64,000 nucleotides of DNA from Alphaproteobacteria bacterium. GTDB lineage: Bacteria; Pseudomonadota; Alphaproteobacteria; Reyranellales; Reyranellaceae. A program made the position numbers and the translations under genes. The first letter of the stretch is position 1; each line of letters starts with the position of its first letter. Below the pieces are notes generated by a model. It was not told where the DNA came from, ran no database searches, and saw nothing but the letters and a program-made list of their open reading frames with translations. Shown piece after piece: positions 53,189 through 62,019 of the stretch. The stretch covers positions 62,001 to 126,000 of the forward strand of contig JAFKFK010000013.1 in assembly GCA_017307275.1 (NCBI GenBank), written 5' to 3'.

Positions 53189-54661
53189 TTAGTAGCCGGT
53201 AGCTCGTCCGGAGAATGCGGCCGCCTTTTCAAGAGCCGCCGCAGCACGCAGCATCGTCACCTCGTCGAAGGCGCGGCCGATCAGCTGCAGGCCGAGCGGC
53301 AGGCCGTCCTTGTCGAGGCCGGCCGGCACCGAAATGCCAGGCAGGCCCGCCATCGATGCCGGGATGGTGAACACGTCGTTGAGATACATGGCCACCGGAT
53401 CGTCCATCTTGTCGCCGGCCGCGAAGGCCGCTGTCGGCGCCGTCGGCGTTAGCAGCACGTCGCACGTCTCGAAGGCCTGCTTGAAGTCCCGCGCGATCAG
53501 GGTGCGGATCCGCTGCGCCTGCTTGTAGTAGGCATCGTAGTAGCCGGCCGACAGCACGTAGGTACCGATCAGGATACGACGGCGCGTCTCCTTGCCGAAG
53601 CCAGCGCCGCGCGTGTTCTCGTACATCTCGGGCAGATCCTTGCCCGGCACGCGCAGGCCGAAGCGCACGCCATCATAGCGGGCGAGGTTCGAGGAACACT
53701 CGGCCGGCGCCACGATGTAGTAGGCCGGCAAGGCGTACTTGCTGTGCGGCAGCGAGACCTCGACCGGCTCGGCGCCGGCCGCTTTCAGCATCTCCACGCC
53801 CTTGGCCCAGAGCGCCACGATCTCCTCGGACGTGCCGTCGACCCGATACTCCTTCGGAATGCCGACCTTCAGGCCCTTGATATTGGGATCGCGCGCGGCG
53901 GCGGCGAAGTCCGGCACCGGCAACGGCGCCGAGGTCGAGTCCTTGGGATCGTGGCCCGCCATCGCCTGCAGCATCAGCGCCGCATCCTCGACGGTCCGCG
54001 TGAACGGCCCAGGCTGATCGAGCGAGCTGGCGAAAGCCACGACGCCCCAGCGCGAGCAGCGGCCGTAGGTCGGCTTCAGGCCGACGATGCCGCAGAACGC
54101 CGCCGGCTGGCGGATCGAGCCGCCGGTATCCGTGCCCGTGCTGCCCGGGACCATATAAGCCGCCACGGCCGCCGCGGAGCCGCCCGAGGAACCGCCCGGT
54201 ACGAGCTTGCGGTTGTCGCCCTTGCGCTTCCACGGATTCTCGACGCCGCCGAAATGGCTGGTCATGTTCGAGGAGCCCATGGCGAACTCGTCGAGGTTGG
54301 TCTTGCCGACCATGACCGCGCCCGACTTCCAGAGGTTGGAGGTCACGGTGCTTTCATAGGTCGGCACGAAGCCCTTGAGGATGTTCGACGCGGCAGTCGT
54401 CTGCACCCCCTCGGTGCAGAAGAGATCCTTGATCGCCAGCGGCACGCCTTCGAGCAGCCCCGCTTCGCCCTTCCAGCGGCGCTCGTCGGAGGCCTTGGCC
54501 ATGGCGCGCGCCTTGTCGGGCGTCTCCGTGATGAAGGCGTTGAGCGCGCGATGCTCGTCGAGCTTCGCGAGATGAGCCTCGGCCACCTCGACGGCGCTGG
54601 TCTCCTTCTTGGCAAGCGCTGCGGTGAGCTGGGCGATGGTGAGATCGGTGACAGCGGCCAT
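53189..54661 (-). CDS. gatA: Aspartyl/glutamyl-tRNA amidotransferase subunit A
   Basis: 490 aa amidase-signature enzyme that frees ammonia from glutamine for GatB. The Ser-cisSer-Lys triad is visible: Lys in [12 protein letters not shown] (about 76), cis-Ser in [13 protein letters not shown] (about 151) and nucleophile Ser in [15 protein letters not shown] (about 175). Starts 3 bases after gatC. Followed after 54 bases, including a perfect hairpin, by the Bug pseudogene. Confidence 0.96.
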   Translation of the reverse strand: MAAVTDLTIAQLTAALAKKETSAVEVAEAHLAKLDEHRALNAFITETPDKARAMAKASDERRWKGEAGLLEGVPLAIKDLFCTEGVQTTAASNILKGFVPTYESTVTSNLWKSGAVMVGKTNLDEFAMGSSNMTSHFGGVENPWKRKGDNRKLVPGGSSGGSAAAVAAYMVPGSTGTDTGGSIRQPAAFCGIVGLKPTYGRCSRWGVVAFASSLDQPGPFTRTVEDAALMLQAMAGHDPKDSTSAPLPVPDFAAAARDPNIKGLKVGIPKEYRVDGTSEEIVALWAKGVEMLKAAGAEPVEVSLPHSKYALPAYYIVAPAECSSNLARYDGVRFGLRVPGKDLPEMYENTRGAGFGKETRRRILIGTYVLSAGYYDAYYKQAQRIRTLIARDFKQAFETCDVLLTPTAPTAAFAAGDKMDDPVAMYLNDVFTIPASMAGLPGISVPAGLDKDGLPLGLQLIGRAFDEVTMLRAAAALEKAAAFSGRATGY

Positions 54662-54664
54662 CGT

Positions 54665-54982
54665 CTACTCCACCACCTTCGGGACAGTGAAGAAGCCGCC
54701 GGCGTTCTTGTCCGTCGGATCGATGTAGACCGCACCACCCGGCGCGTTCGCCAGGACCTTCGCGGCGATCCCGCCATCGGTCACCTTGTCCGCACGCATC
54801 GGCAGGGTCACGTCCGAAACCGACGACAGCGGCGCGACATTACTGGTGTCGACTTCGTTCAGTTGCTCGATCCAGGCAAGAATGCCCGAAAGTTCGCCGG
54901 CGAGCGGCGCCAGCTCCTCGTCGGGAACCTTTAGACGGGCGAGCCGCGCAATGCGCGCCACCGTGTCCTTGTCGAGCGACAT
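54665..54982 (-). CDS. gatC: Aspartyl/glutamyl-tRNA amidotransferase subunit C
   Basis: 105 aa, wraps between GatA and GatB. MSLDKDTVARIARLARLKVPDEELAPLAGELSGILAWIEQLNEVDTSNVAPL is the canonical GatC helix region; the PTDKNAGGFFTVPKVVE tail is the usual end. GGAGTG before ATG. First gene of the gatCA unit. Confidence 0.95.
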   Translation of the reverse strand: MSLDKDTVARIARLARLKVPDEELAPLAGELSGILAWIEQLNEVDTSNVAPLSSVSDVTLPMRADKVTDGGIAAKVLANAPGGAVYIDPTDKNAGGFFTVPKVVE

Positions 54983-55069
54983 GACAGCACTCCGAAACCA
55001 CGTTTTCGGCGCGGTTGGTAGCCGTTTTGGCCTGCCCCTGCAAGGAAAGGGCGGTGCCGGGCAGCCGCG

Positions 55070-57595
55070 TCAGGAGGCGGCCTGGGCCGCGTTGGTGTTC
55101 TCGGCGCCGCGCCGCGCCGCCACCGCCTCTATCTCCGCGCGCACTTCGGGGCGATGGGCAAGGAGCTGGTTGAAGTCCTTGCGGTAGAGAACGAGGAGAT
55201 GGCAGTAGCCATTGGCAACGACGTCGGCATTGCGCGGCTGGGAGCTGAGCAGACCCATTTCGCCGAAGAAGTCGCCTTCCTTCAGGGTGACGGTCACGGT
55301 GCGGGTGTGCACGACTGCCTCGCCTGCTGCCACGAAATACATGGCATTGGGCGGCCCGCCGACCGCAACGATCTTCTCGCCAGGCAGTGCCACCAGAGCG
55401 CGCAAGCGTTTGCTCACCTCGACGATGGCTTCGCGGTCGAGCGAGGCGAACAGGGACACGCGGCCGATCATGTTGGCCAGTTCGAGGCCGAGGTCGAGCG
55501 GCGGCCGTTGGCTGATGGCGCCGCGCCGACTGGAAAGCTGCTCCCTGAGATCGTCGTAGACTTCGCGGCTGATAATGCCCTCGCGCAGGCGGCGGGCATA
55601 TTCCGCCGATTCAAAGCGGATGGCGGCGCGTTCGAGCTGGCGCGCCTGCACCGACTCGGCGTAGCCCGGATACTGCAGTGACAGGGCTCGCAGCGCACTG
55701 TCGACGGCTTTCTGGCGTTTGCCGATCACCTCGGCCAAGGCCGCCTCGGCGTCGGGGCCCAACAGGTCCGACACCGACGTCACGTTGAAGGCCGACAGTT
55801 CGCCCAGCACGCTGGCCGAGACCATGAGCAGCTCGAATCGGTCGGCCAGGCGCTCGGTCAGCATCTGCCCCAGGCCGAAGCGGCGGTGCAGCCACAAGGC
55901 CATGTGAAAGCCGCGGTCGGGATGGGAGACTTCCTCGACCCATTCCTCGTAGCCCTCGGCGCCCTTGTCGCGCACCGTGTCGATCAGCCGGTCGGCTCGT
56001 GCCGCCAGCACGGCCACCATGCGACGCGACAGGATCTGCTGCTCGAACAGTTCGAGGTAGAGTTCCTTCTCTCGGGTCGAGAGGGTCACCAGGCCGATCC
56101 TCACCCGCTCCGCCAGCGGCAACGCCAGATCGTCAGGCACCGCTTCGATCCCGGCCTCGCCGGCCGAGGCCGGATCGACGGCGATGCTGCCGGTACGCTC
56201 GTTCTGCTGGCGCATGATCTGCTGCAAATGATGGGCCACGTTGACGCGGCATAGCGCCAGCACGCGATCGCGCATCGCCAGTTCGAGCAGGCTGAGCTTG
56301 TCCAGCCCCAGCGCGTGCATCACCAGACCGAGCGTCGTGGCATTCACGAACAGGGTGAAGAGAACGAACAGCACCGCCGAGAGTGCGATGAAGTCACGAA
56401 CATGTTCGGGCAGACGCTCGTCGCCTGCCGCGACCATGGCCAGCACGATCGTCACCGCGCCGCGCAGGCCGCCCCAGACCAGGATCGCCTTGTAACGCTT
56501 GTTGACCGGCTGGACGAGCTTGGTGGCTTCCAGCACGGGGAGCATGCCGAACACGACAAGCGCGCGCGCCGTGAAGGCACCGACGGCCACCGCCAACACT
56601 GCCCAGACATAGAGCCAAGTGATCTTCAGCAGCACATTGGCCGCCAGCATCGAGGCCAACACGAAGATGAGGCAGTTCGCCCAGAATTCGAGCTGCGCCC
56701 AAGTCTGGCGCAGCGCCGCCCACTGCCGCGGATGGAGATGCGTCGGCCCGTAGGCAGCCACCGTCAGCGCCGCCATCACCACCGACACGACGCCTGAGAC
56801 GTGCAGGTAGCGGTCGGCAACGACGAAGCAGAGATAGGTTAGGCTCACCGTCACCGAGGCGATGGCGGCATCGGATTCGCCCAGCCGCGGCAGGATCACC
56901 ATGGCCCCACGAGCCATTGCGAAGCCGAACACCAGGCCGCCCACGAACTCACGCAGGAAGACGCCGACGGCGCTGGTCGCATCGCCCTCAGCGCCGACGG
57001 CGGCAGGATCGGCGACGGACCGTGATGCCAGGATGCCGATGAACAGACCGAAGGCTGCGATGGCGACGGCGTCATTCAGCAGCGACTCACCCTCGGCCAG
57101 AATCGAAAGCCGTTTCGGCGCGCCGACGTCGCGGAAGATACCGATGACGGCCGCCGGATCGGTGGTCGAGACCACGGCGCCCAGCAACAGGCAGACCACG
57201 ATGTCCATCCCAGTCGCAAAGTGCACAACGCCTGCAACGCAGGCGATGCAGACCAGCACCGCCACGATGGCCAGAAGAAGCACCGCGTGGACCTCGTCCA
57301 TCAAGCGGCGCACGTCGATGGTCATGCCGGCGGTGAAGAGCAGCGGTGGCAGGAACAACGGCAGGAATACATCCGTGCCGACTTCGAGCTTGTCGAGGCC
57401 AACGAAGGCTGCGCCTAAGGCGCCAAGCTTGATGTCGGCGGTGTTGATCCACGAGCCGATGAAACCCAGGCCCATGCCGGCGATGGCCAGCAGCACCGTG
57501 TGCGGCAACCGGAAACGCTCGGCCAGCGGCACCAGGATGCTGACCACCATCAGCACCATCGCGATCGCCAGCAAGGCATAATGCGTGTCGGTCAA
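55070..57595 (-). CDS. CPA1 Na+/H+ antiporter with C-terminal cyclic-nucleotide-binding domain
   Basis: 841 aa. Residues 1-430 form about 12-13 membrane segments of the CPA1 (NhaP/SOS1-like) fold, with the ion-site pair in AEGESLLNDAVAI. A long helical cytoplasmic part (about 440-710) follows. A CAP_ED domain lies at about 715-825, with the phosphate-binding cassette GDFFGEMGLLSSQPRNADV, including the conserved Glu and Arg. Probable TTG start 57595 after AGGTGAG. Exchanges Na+ (or K+/Li+) for H+; cyclic nucleotide control is inferred from the domain. Confidence 0.9.
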   Translation of the reverse strand: MTDTHYALLAIAMVLMVVSILVPLAERFRLPHTVLLAIAGMGLGFIGSWINTADIKLGALGAAFVGLDKLEVGTDVFLPLFLPPLLFTAGMTIDVRRLMDEVHAVLLLAIVAVLVCIACVAGVVHFATGMDIVVCLLLGAVVSTTDPAAVIGIFRDVGAPKRLSILAEGESLLNDAVAIAAFGLFIGILASRSVADPAAVGAEGDATSAVGVFLREFVGGLVFGFAMARGAMVILPRLGESDAAIASVTVSLTYLCFVVADRYLHVSGVVSVVMAALTVAAYGPTHLHPRQWAALRQTWAQLEFWANCLIFVLASMLAANVLLKITWLYVWAVLAVAVGAFTARALVVFGMLPVLEATKLVQPVNKRYKAILVWGGLRGAVTIVLAMVAAGDERLPEHVRDFIALSAVLFVLFTLFVNATTLGLVMHALGLDKLSLLELAMRDRVLALCRVNVAHHLQQIMRQQNERTGSIAVDPASAGEAGIEAVPDDLALPLAERVRIGLVTLSTREKELYLELFEQQILSRRMVAVLAARADRLIDTVRDKGAEGYEEWVEEVSHPDRGFHMALWLHRRFGLGQMLTERLADRFELLMVSASVLGELSAFNVTSVSDLLGPDAEAALAEVIGKRQKAVDSALRALSLQYPGYAESVQARQLERAAIRFESAEYARRLREGIISREVYDDLREQLSSRRGAISQRPPLDLGLELANMIGRVSLFASLDREAIVEVSKRLRALVALPGEKIVAVGGPPNAMYFVAAGEAVVHTRTVTVTLKEGDFFGEMGLLSSQPRNADVVANGYCHLLVLYRKDFNQLLAHRPEVRAEIEAVAARRGAENTNAAQAAS

Positions 57596-57663
57596 TATAC
57601 CAACTCACCTGCTACAGGTTCCGCCCGTCGACCCGGGCCGATGCACGCCTTATAACCTCTGCA

Positions 57664-58431
57664 ATGGCCCGACTGGCAATCCTGATTCACGGCATGTGGG
57701 GGACTTCCGACGTCTGGCGAAACTGGCGGACGTTTCTCGAAGCCCGCGGTTGGCAGACGCTTGCCCCCTCCCTGCGCCACCACGAGGCGCCACCGGAGCA
57801 GCCGCCTTCGGCGCTGGGCGCGACCAGTCTTTGCGATTACGTCGCCGATCTCGAAGCCATCATTCGCGGCCTGCCGGAGAAACCGGTCGTGATCGGCCAT
57901 TCGATGGGGGGCCTGGTTGCTCTTCTTCTCTGCGCCAAGGGGCTCGCCAAGGCAGGCGTGTTGCTGACTCCTGCCCCGCCTTCCGGCGTGTTTCCCATCA
58001 GGCTGTCGAACCTCGTCGCTTTTGCCCGCATCCAGATGCAGTGGGCGTGGTGGCGCAAGCCACACCGCGCGACACTTGGCGAAGCGCAGGCTTACACCTT
58101 CAACACCACCGACCCGGCCGAGGGCGCGGCGATGCACGCAACCTTCGTCCATGAGTCGGGGCGTGCCTTGTTCGAGATCGCCCTGCCCTGGCTCGACAGC
58201 ACCAAGGCAGCCCATGTCGATCCGCGACGCGTGACCGTGCCTCTCCTGTTCGTCGGCGCCAAGCAGGACAAGCTCGTGCCGCCGGACGTCGTCCGCCGCA
58301 CGGCAAAGCGCTATGCGCACGTGTCCGAGTATCTCGAATACGACAAACAGGGCCATTGGGTCCTTGGTCAACCCGGCTGGGAACGCGTCGCCGAACAGGC
58401 CGAGGCGTGGCTCTCCGCCAAAGCAGGTTAG
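57664..58431 (+). CDS. Alpha/beta hydrolase
   Basis: 255 aa. LIHGMWGTSDVWRNWRTFLEARGW oxyanion region, nucleophile GHSMGG (about 78-83), Asp in FVGAKQDKLVPPD and His in YDKQGHWVL. No signal peptide, cytoplasmic. It lies 6 bases upstream of ruvX and is co-transcribed with it. Substrate unknown. Confidence 0.88.
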   Translation: MARLAILIHGMWGTSDVWRNWRTFLEARGWQTLAPSLRHHEAPPEQPPSALGATSLCDYVADLEAIIRGLPEKPVVIGHSMGGLVALLLCAKGLAKAGVLLTPAPPSGVFPIRLSNLVAFARIQMQWAWWRKPHRATLGEAQAYTFNTTDPAEGAAMHATFVHESGRALFEIALPWLDSTKAAHVDPRRVTVPLLFVGAKQDKLVPPDVVRRTAKRYAHVSEYLEYDKQGHWVLGQPGWERVAEQAEAWLSAKAG

Positions 58432-58437
58432 CGTTAT

Positions 58438-58914
58438 ATGTCCATCGTCGAATTTCCCGAGCTCAAGGCTCTGCTGGTGCGCGACGGGCGTCTGATGGCG
58501 CTCGATGTCGGCAGCAAGACTATCGGCATCGCCACCTCTGATGCGCTGCGCATGCTGGCAACGCCGCTCACTACATTGAAGCGCGGCAAGCTTGCCGTCG
58601 ATCTCGCTGCTCTGGGCGAGCTTACAGCCAAGCATCAGATCAAGGCACTGGCGGTCGGCCTGCCACTCAACATGGATGGCACCGAAGGTCCGCGCTGCCA
58701 GTCGATCCGTCAGTTCGTCGCCAACATCGCCAACCATGGCCCGCCGGCGCTGGCGGCCCTGCCGGTCGTCCTGCAGGACGAACGCCTGAGCACCGCCGCC
58801 GTCACGCGCGGCATGATCGACGACTACGACATGACCCGGGCAAAACGTGCCGAGCGTGTCGACTCCGCCGCGGCGGCCTGGATCCTGGAGAGTGCGCTGG
58901 CGCGGTTGCGCTAG
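58438..58914 (+). CDS. ruvX: Putative Holliday junction resolvase / pre-16S rRNA nuclease
   Basis: 158 aa YqgF/RuvX family, RNase H-like fold. Acidic residues: Asp in LMALDVGSKTIGIATSD, Glu/Asp in LQDERLSTAAV, and Asp in RVDSAAAAWIL; AVGLPLNMDG is conserved. The family matures the 16S rRNA 5' end and has been proposed as a resolvase. An upstream AGGTTAG is present. TAG overlaps the stop of the peroxidase gene (CTAG). Confidence 0.93.
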   Translation: MSIVEFPELKALLVRDGRLMALDVGSKTIGIATSDALRMLATPLTTLKRGKLAVDLAALGELTAKHQIKALAVGLPLNMDGTEGPRCQSIRQFVANIANHGPPALAALPVVLQDERLSTAAVTRGMIDDYDMTRAKRAERVDSAAAAWILESALARLR

Positions 58915-60089
58915 GGACACAAAGGCGGCGCCGCCGGCCTCGGCGGAACATCGGCATCGAGCGAGCGCAGGAAGGCCACGAGGTCGGCACTCTGATCCGG
59001 TGACAGAGCGAGCGGGCGCACGAGCGGGACGCCGTCGCTGTGCAGGCGGTCGGGATTCACTTCCGAATAGTGCTTCACCACGTCTTCGAGCGTCGCGACG
59101 CTACCGTTGTGCATGTAGGGCCCACCGCGCCCGACTTGCCGCAGGCCGGGCACACGGAACTCACCGAAATTGGTGTGCAGGCGCCGGACATGCCGTGTAC
59201 GGCGCGCATTCTCGCCGGTCGCGTCGTCGTTGAACTTGCCGAGGAGGCTGAAGGGACTTTCCGCAAGCCGCGTCAGCCCACCCAGCCGCCCGCTGTCGAC
59301 TTCCCCTGGTCGCACGAAGAAGGGAATCCCGATGTCGCCAAACTCACCGTTGGTGAAGCGCGGGCCGAAGTGACAGGCGTTGCAGCTGGCGTTGCCGATG
59401 AACAGCCGGAGCCCGCGCTGAGCTGACATCGGATACCGGGCCGCCGCGCCACGATCGCCTGCCAGCAGTGCATCCCGGAAATCGTCGAACGGCGTGCGCG
59501 GACTGACGAAGGTCGCCTGAAAGGCAGCCAATGCCTTGGCTGTATCGACCAGCAGGAGCTCGTCGTCGTTGCCGGGCTTTCTGCCAAACGCCTTCTCATA
59601 ACCACAAGCAAGGGCGCGGTCGTTGCGCAGCAAGGTGCCAACGCGCTCCGTACCGCCATTCATCTCGCGGGCATCGAGCAGCGGCCGGATGCTCTGCGCC
59701 CAGAGGGAATCGCCGGCGCCGTCCCAGCCGAACCAATGGCTGTAGCCGACATTCCAGAGAGAAGGTGTACGACGATCGAGTTCGACCACGCCCTGCGCCC
59801 TGGCCAGACCGTCGCTCCAGTCGCGACCGGCCTGATGGCAGGTCGCGCAGCTCATCTTGCCATTGCCGGAGAGCCGAGGCTCGTTGAAGAGATGTTCACC
59901 GAGGAGGATGCCAGACGGCGTACCGGAAACCCGGTTCGAGGGATCGCGCACTGGCGGCGGCGGCCAGGGACCATGCCGGCCGATGCTCCTCACCTCTTCT
60001 TCCGTCCAGTCGAGCAGCGGTTGCGCCGAGGCGCCCGTCGCAGTCGCCGCGGTCGCCGCCAGCACCAGGGCCAGCAGCAGCCTGATCAC
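58911..60089 (-). CDS. Diheme cytochrome c peroxidase (MauG/CcpA family), exported
   Basis: 392 aa with a Sec signal peptide (VIRLLLALVLAATAATATGASAQ). Two c-heme sites: CATCH at 81-85 and CNACH at 236-240. A late GRGGPYMHNGSVATLEDVVKHY segment could supply the Met axial ligand of the high-potential heme. It reduces peroxide or, as in MauG, oxidises a protein or cofactor. GTG start 60089 overlaps the upstream stop (GTGA), so it is the last gene of a coupled exported set. Confidence 0.9.
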   Translation of the reverse strand: MIRLLLALVLAATAATATGASAQPLLDWTEEEVRSIGRHGPWPPPPVRDPSNRVSGTPSGILLGEHLFNEPRLSGNGKMSCATCHQAGRDWSDGLARAQGVVELDRRTPSLWNVGYSHWFGWDGAGDSLWAQSIRPLLDAREMNGGTERVGTLLRNDRALACGYEKAFGRKPGNDDELLLVDTAKALAAFQATFVSPRTPFDDFRDALLAGDRGAAARYPMSAQRGLRLFIGNASCNACHFGPRFTNGEFGDIGIPFFVRPGEVDSGRLGGLTRLAESPFSLLGKFNDDATGENARRTRHVRRLHTNFGEFRVPGLRQVGRGGPYMHNGSVATLEDVVKHYSEVNPDRLHSDGVPLVRPLALSPDQSADLVAFLRSLDADVPPRPAAPPLCP

Positions 60090-60490
60090 TTGAGGATGAT
60101 GTCGTGCGACAGCCGCTCGCTCTCTTCGCCGGCACGCACGTCGAAGGAGATCTCCCACCGTCCGGGCATGTGGAACACCAGGCCCTCGGCGCGATAGCGG
60201 CCGTTCGGCGAGGCGACGATGGCGGCCTTGTAGTTCATGCTGTGCTTGTGCTCCGGCATCTGAGCCTCGACGGCGATCAGCTCCGCCGGATCGCCGCCTT
60301 TGGTGCAGACGTTCAGAACCAGCGCGAAGGGCTCACCAACCTCGACACGTACCGGATCGGGCCGGAAGGCGATCATGTAGTGGTCGGAGAAGACCACCCA
60401 GCCGGTGCCGCGGCCGAGATCGAGCGGACAATCCGCCAGGGCTGGCGTCGCCCCCATCAGCATCATGAGCGCGACGAAGAACCGCCTCAT
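60086..60490 (-). CDS. YtkA-like exported protein
   Basis: 134 aa with a Sec signal peptide cleaved near TPALADC. Ig-like beta-sandwich: DPVRVEVGEPFALVLNV, then MPEHKHSMNYKAAIVASPNGRYRAEGLVFHMPGRWEISFDV with the MPxHxHxM pattern of YtkA/FixH-type periplasmic proteins, likely a metal (copper) or redox-partner site. Overlaps the peroxidase and amidohydrolase genes by 4 bases each. Confidence 0.75.
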   Translation of the reverse strand: MRRFFVALMMLMGATPALADCPLDLGRGTGWVVFSDHYMIAFRPDPVRVEVGEPFALVLNVCTKGGDPAELIAVEAQMPEHKHSMNYKAAIVASPNGRYRAEGLVFHMPGRWEISFDVRAGEESERLSHDIILK

Positions 60491-61317
60491 CGCTTTCCAC
60501 CCGAGAGTTCACCGCCAAACAGGCGGTCGCCGTTCTCGTAGGCGATCTTGCGCGCAACATCGGGCGGCAGGTCGGACAGCCACTGGCGCGACCAGCGCGC
60601 ATGCTCGATCACGTAGTGCCAGCGTTCCGGCGTGAAGGTGTCGGTGCCCAGCACGAAGCGATCGGGAAATTCGAGGAACGCCTCACGCCAGCCCGGCGCA
60701 ACCTTGCCGTTCGAGGCATGCGAAGTGAGGAACGCGAGATCGCACCACAGCGTCGGATAGGTGCGCAGCATCTCGCGTACCTTCTCCGGCCGTTCGAAGC
60801 CGGAATGCGCCCACAGCACCTTCGCTTTCGGGTCCTGCTGGAAGTGGCGCACCACCGCATCGGCGTCGGAATGCGAGTGCAGGTAGAGGCCGTATTGCTT
60901 GGCGAGTTCGACGATGCGCCGCATGTTCGGCAAGTCGGCGTCGGCGCCATAGATATGGAACTCGCCGATCGCCATGTACTTGCGCTTCGACAGGAGATCC
61001 TCGACGAAGGGGATCACCGTCGGGTCCTTAGCCCAGGTCGAGATCTCGCCACGTGAGCGATAGGGGCGCAGTTCGGGCACGATGACACCCGGCGCCACGT
61101 CTTGCAGCATCTTGGTGCCCTCATTGTTCGAGCTCGACACCATGGCGCGCTTGACGCCGGCCTTCTTCAGTATCTCGACGACCTGAGCGGGCGGCACCAC
61201 GGTCCAGGCATCGTGGCTGTAATGCATGTGCGCATCGAAGATCGGCAACTCGTCGGCCCTGGCGGACGTCGCTCCGAGAGCAGCAAGCAGCGGCAGCAGG
61301 ACCAGAAAACGATGCAT
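60487..61317 (-). CDS. Exported amidohydrolase-family protein
   Basis: 276 aa with a Sec signal peptide (MHRFLVLLPLLAALGATSARA). The TIM barrel starts PIFDAHMHYSHD (HxH metal pair); EFHIYGAD, HSHSDADAV and WAHSGFERPEKV follow, and VLGTDTFTPERWHY carries the late Asp. Amidohydrolase_2-type decarboxylase/hydrolase fold, unusual in being periplasmic. Ends overlapping the YtkA-like gene (ATGA). Start has only a weak Shine-Dalgarno, so coupling from the oxygenase 10 bases upstream is possible. Confidence 0.82.
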   Translation of the reverse strand: MHRFLVLLPLLAALGATSARADELPIFDAHMHYSHDAWTVVPPAQVVEILKKAGVKRAMVSSSNNEGTKMLQDVAPGVIVPELRPYRSRGEISTWAKDPTVIPFVEDLLSKRKYMAIGEFHIYGADADLPNMRRIVELAKQYGLYLHSHSDADAVVRHFQQDPKAKVLWAHSGFERPEKVREMLRTYPTLWCDLAFLTSHASNGKVAPGWREAFLEFPDRFVLGTDTFTPERWHYVIEHARWSRQWLSDLPPDVARKIAYENGDRLFGGELSGGKR

Positions 61318-61327
61318 GTGATTTCTT

Positions 61328-61975
61328 TCAGCCCCGCGCCTTGCGCGCGCCGGTTTTAGGAGGACAGGCATAATTGAAGCTAATCGAGATGCGCTCGCCG
61401 GAGAAGCGCGCCGGCGGCACCTCGTGACGCAGCCAGCTCTCGAACAGCAGCAGGTCGCCGTCCTTCGCCGGCACGTTGACGAACGGCCTCATGCTCTCGG
61501 GAGCGTCGGCCTGCCGCGGCGGTGCGGCCATGTGATGGGGCAAACGCGGATCCTCGAACTTCAGCGCCCCTGCCCCCTTCGGCACCGAGACGTAATAGGT
61601 GCCGCTGATGAAGGAGGCCGGATGGAGGTGCATGGAGTGCACGGTGCCGGCAGGCATCAGGTTCGCCCAGCAGTCGGTCATCGTCAGGTCCCGGCCGGAC
61701 AGGTCGTAGTGCAGGTCGCGTGCGTAGGCCTTCACGTGACGATCGATCTTCTTGCGCAACTTGTCGAACAGGGAGGTGACGAGGTGCAGCCGGTCGAGCG
61801 AGCCGTACGAGGTGTAGCCGCCCAGATAATGCCGCGCCGACCAGCGCCGCCCGGCCTCGTCGGAGAGGCTGAGGGACTGGCATTCGTCGGCCAGGTCCTG
61901 ATTGAAACGCCGCCAGCTGCCGTCGATCAACGAAGCGCGGTAAACCAGTGTCGGAAATAGGGCACGGATCGCCAT
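61328..61975 (-). CDS. 2OG-Fe(II) oxygenase-like protein (TIGR02466 type)
   Basis: 215 aa cytoplasmic double-stranded beta-helix. FPTLVYRASLIDG start, then SMHLHPASFISGTYYVSVPKGAGALKFEDPR with the metal His, KDGDLLLFESWLRHEVPP with the distal His, and SGERISISFNY with the 2OG-binding Arg. These match putative 2OG-Fe(II) oxygenases of the TIGR02466 group. First gene of the four-gene minus-strand unit; divergent from PhyH with 44 bases between starts. Confidence 0.8.
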   Translation of the reverse strand: MAIRALFPTLVYRASLIDGSWRRFNQDLADECQSLSLSDEAGRRWSARHYLGGYTSYGSLDRLHLVTSLFDKLRKKIDRHVKAYARDLHYDLSGRDLTMTDCWANLMPAGTVHSMHLHPASFISGTYYVSVPKGAGALKFEDPRLPHHMAAPPRQADAPESMRPFVNVPAKDGDLLLFESWLRHEVPPARFSGERISISFNYACPPKTGARKARG

Positions 61976-62019
61976 AGCGTGATTATCGGTGAACCGGGCG
62001 TCTCGTGCTATGCTTTCGC

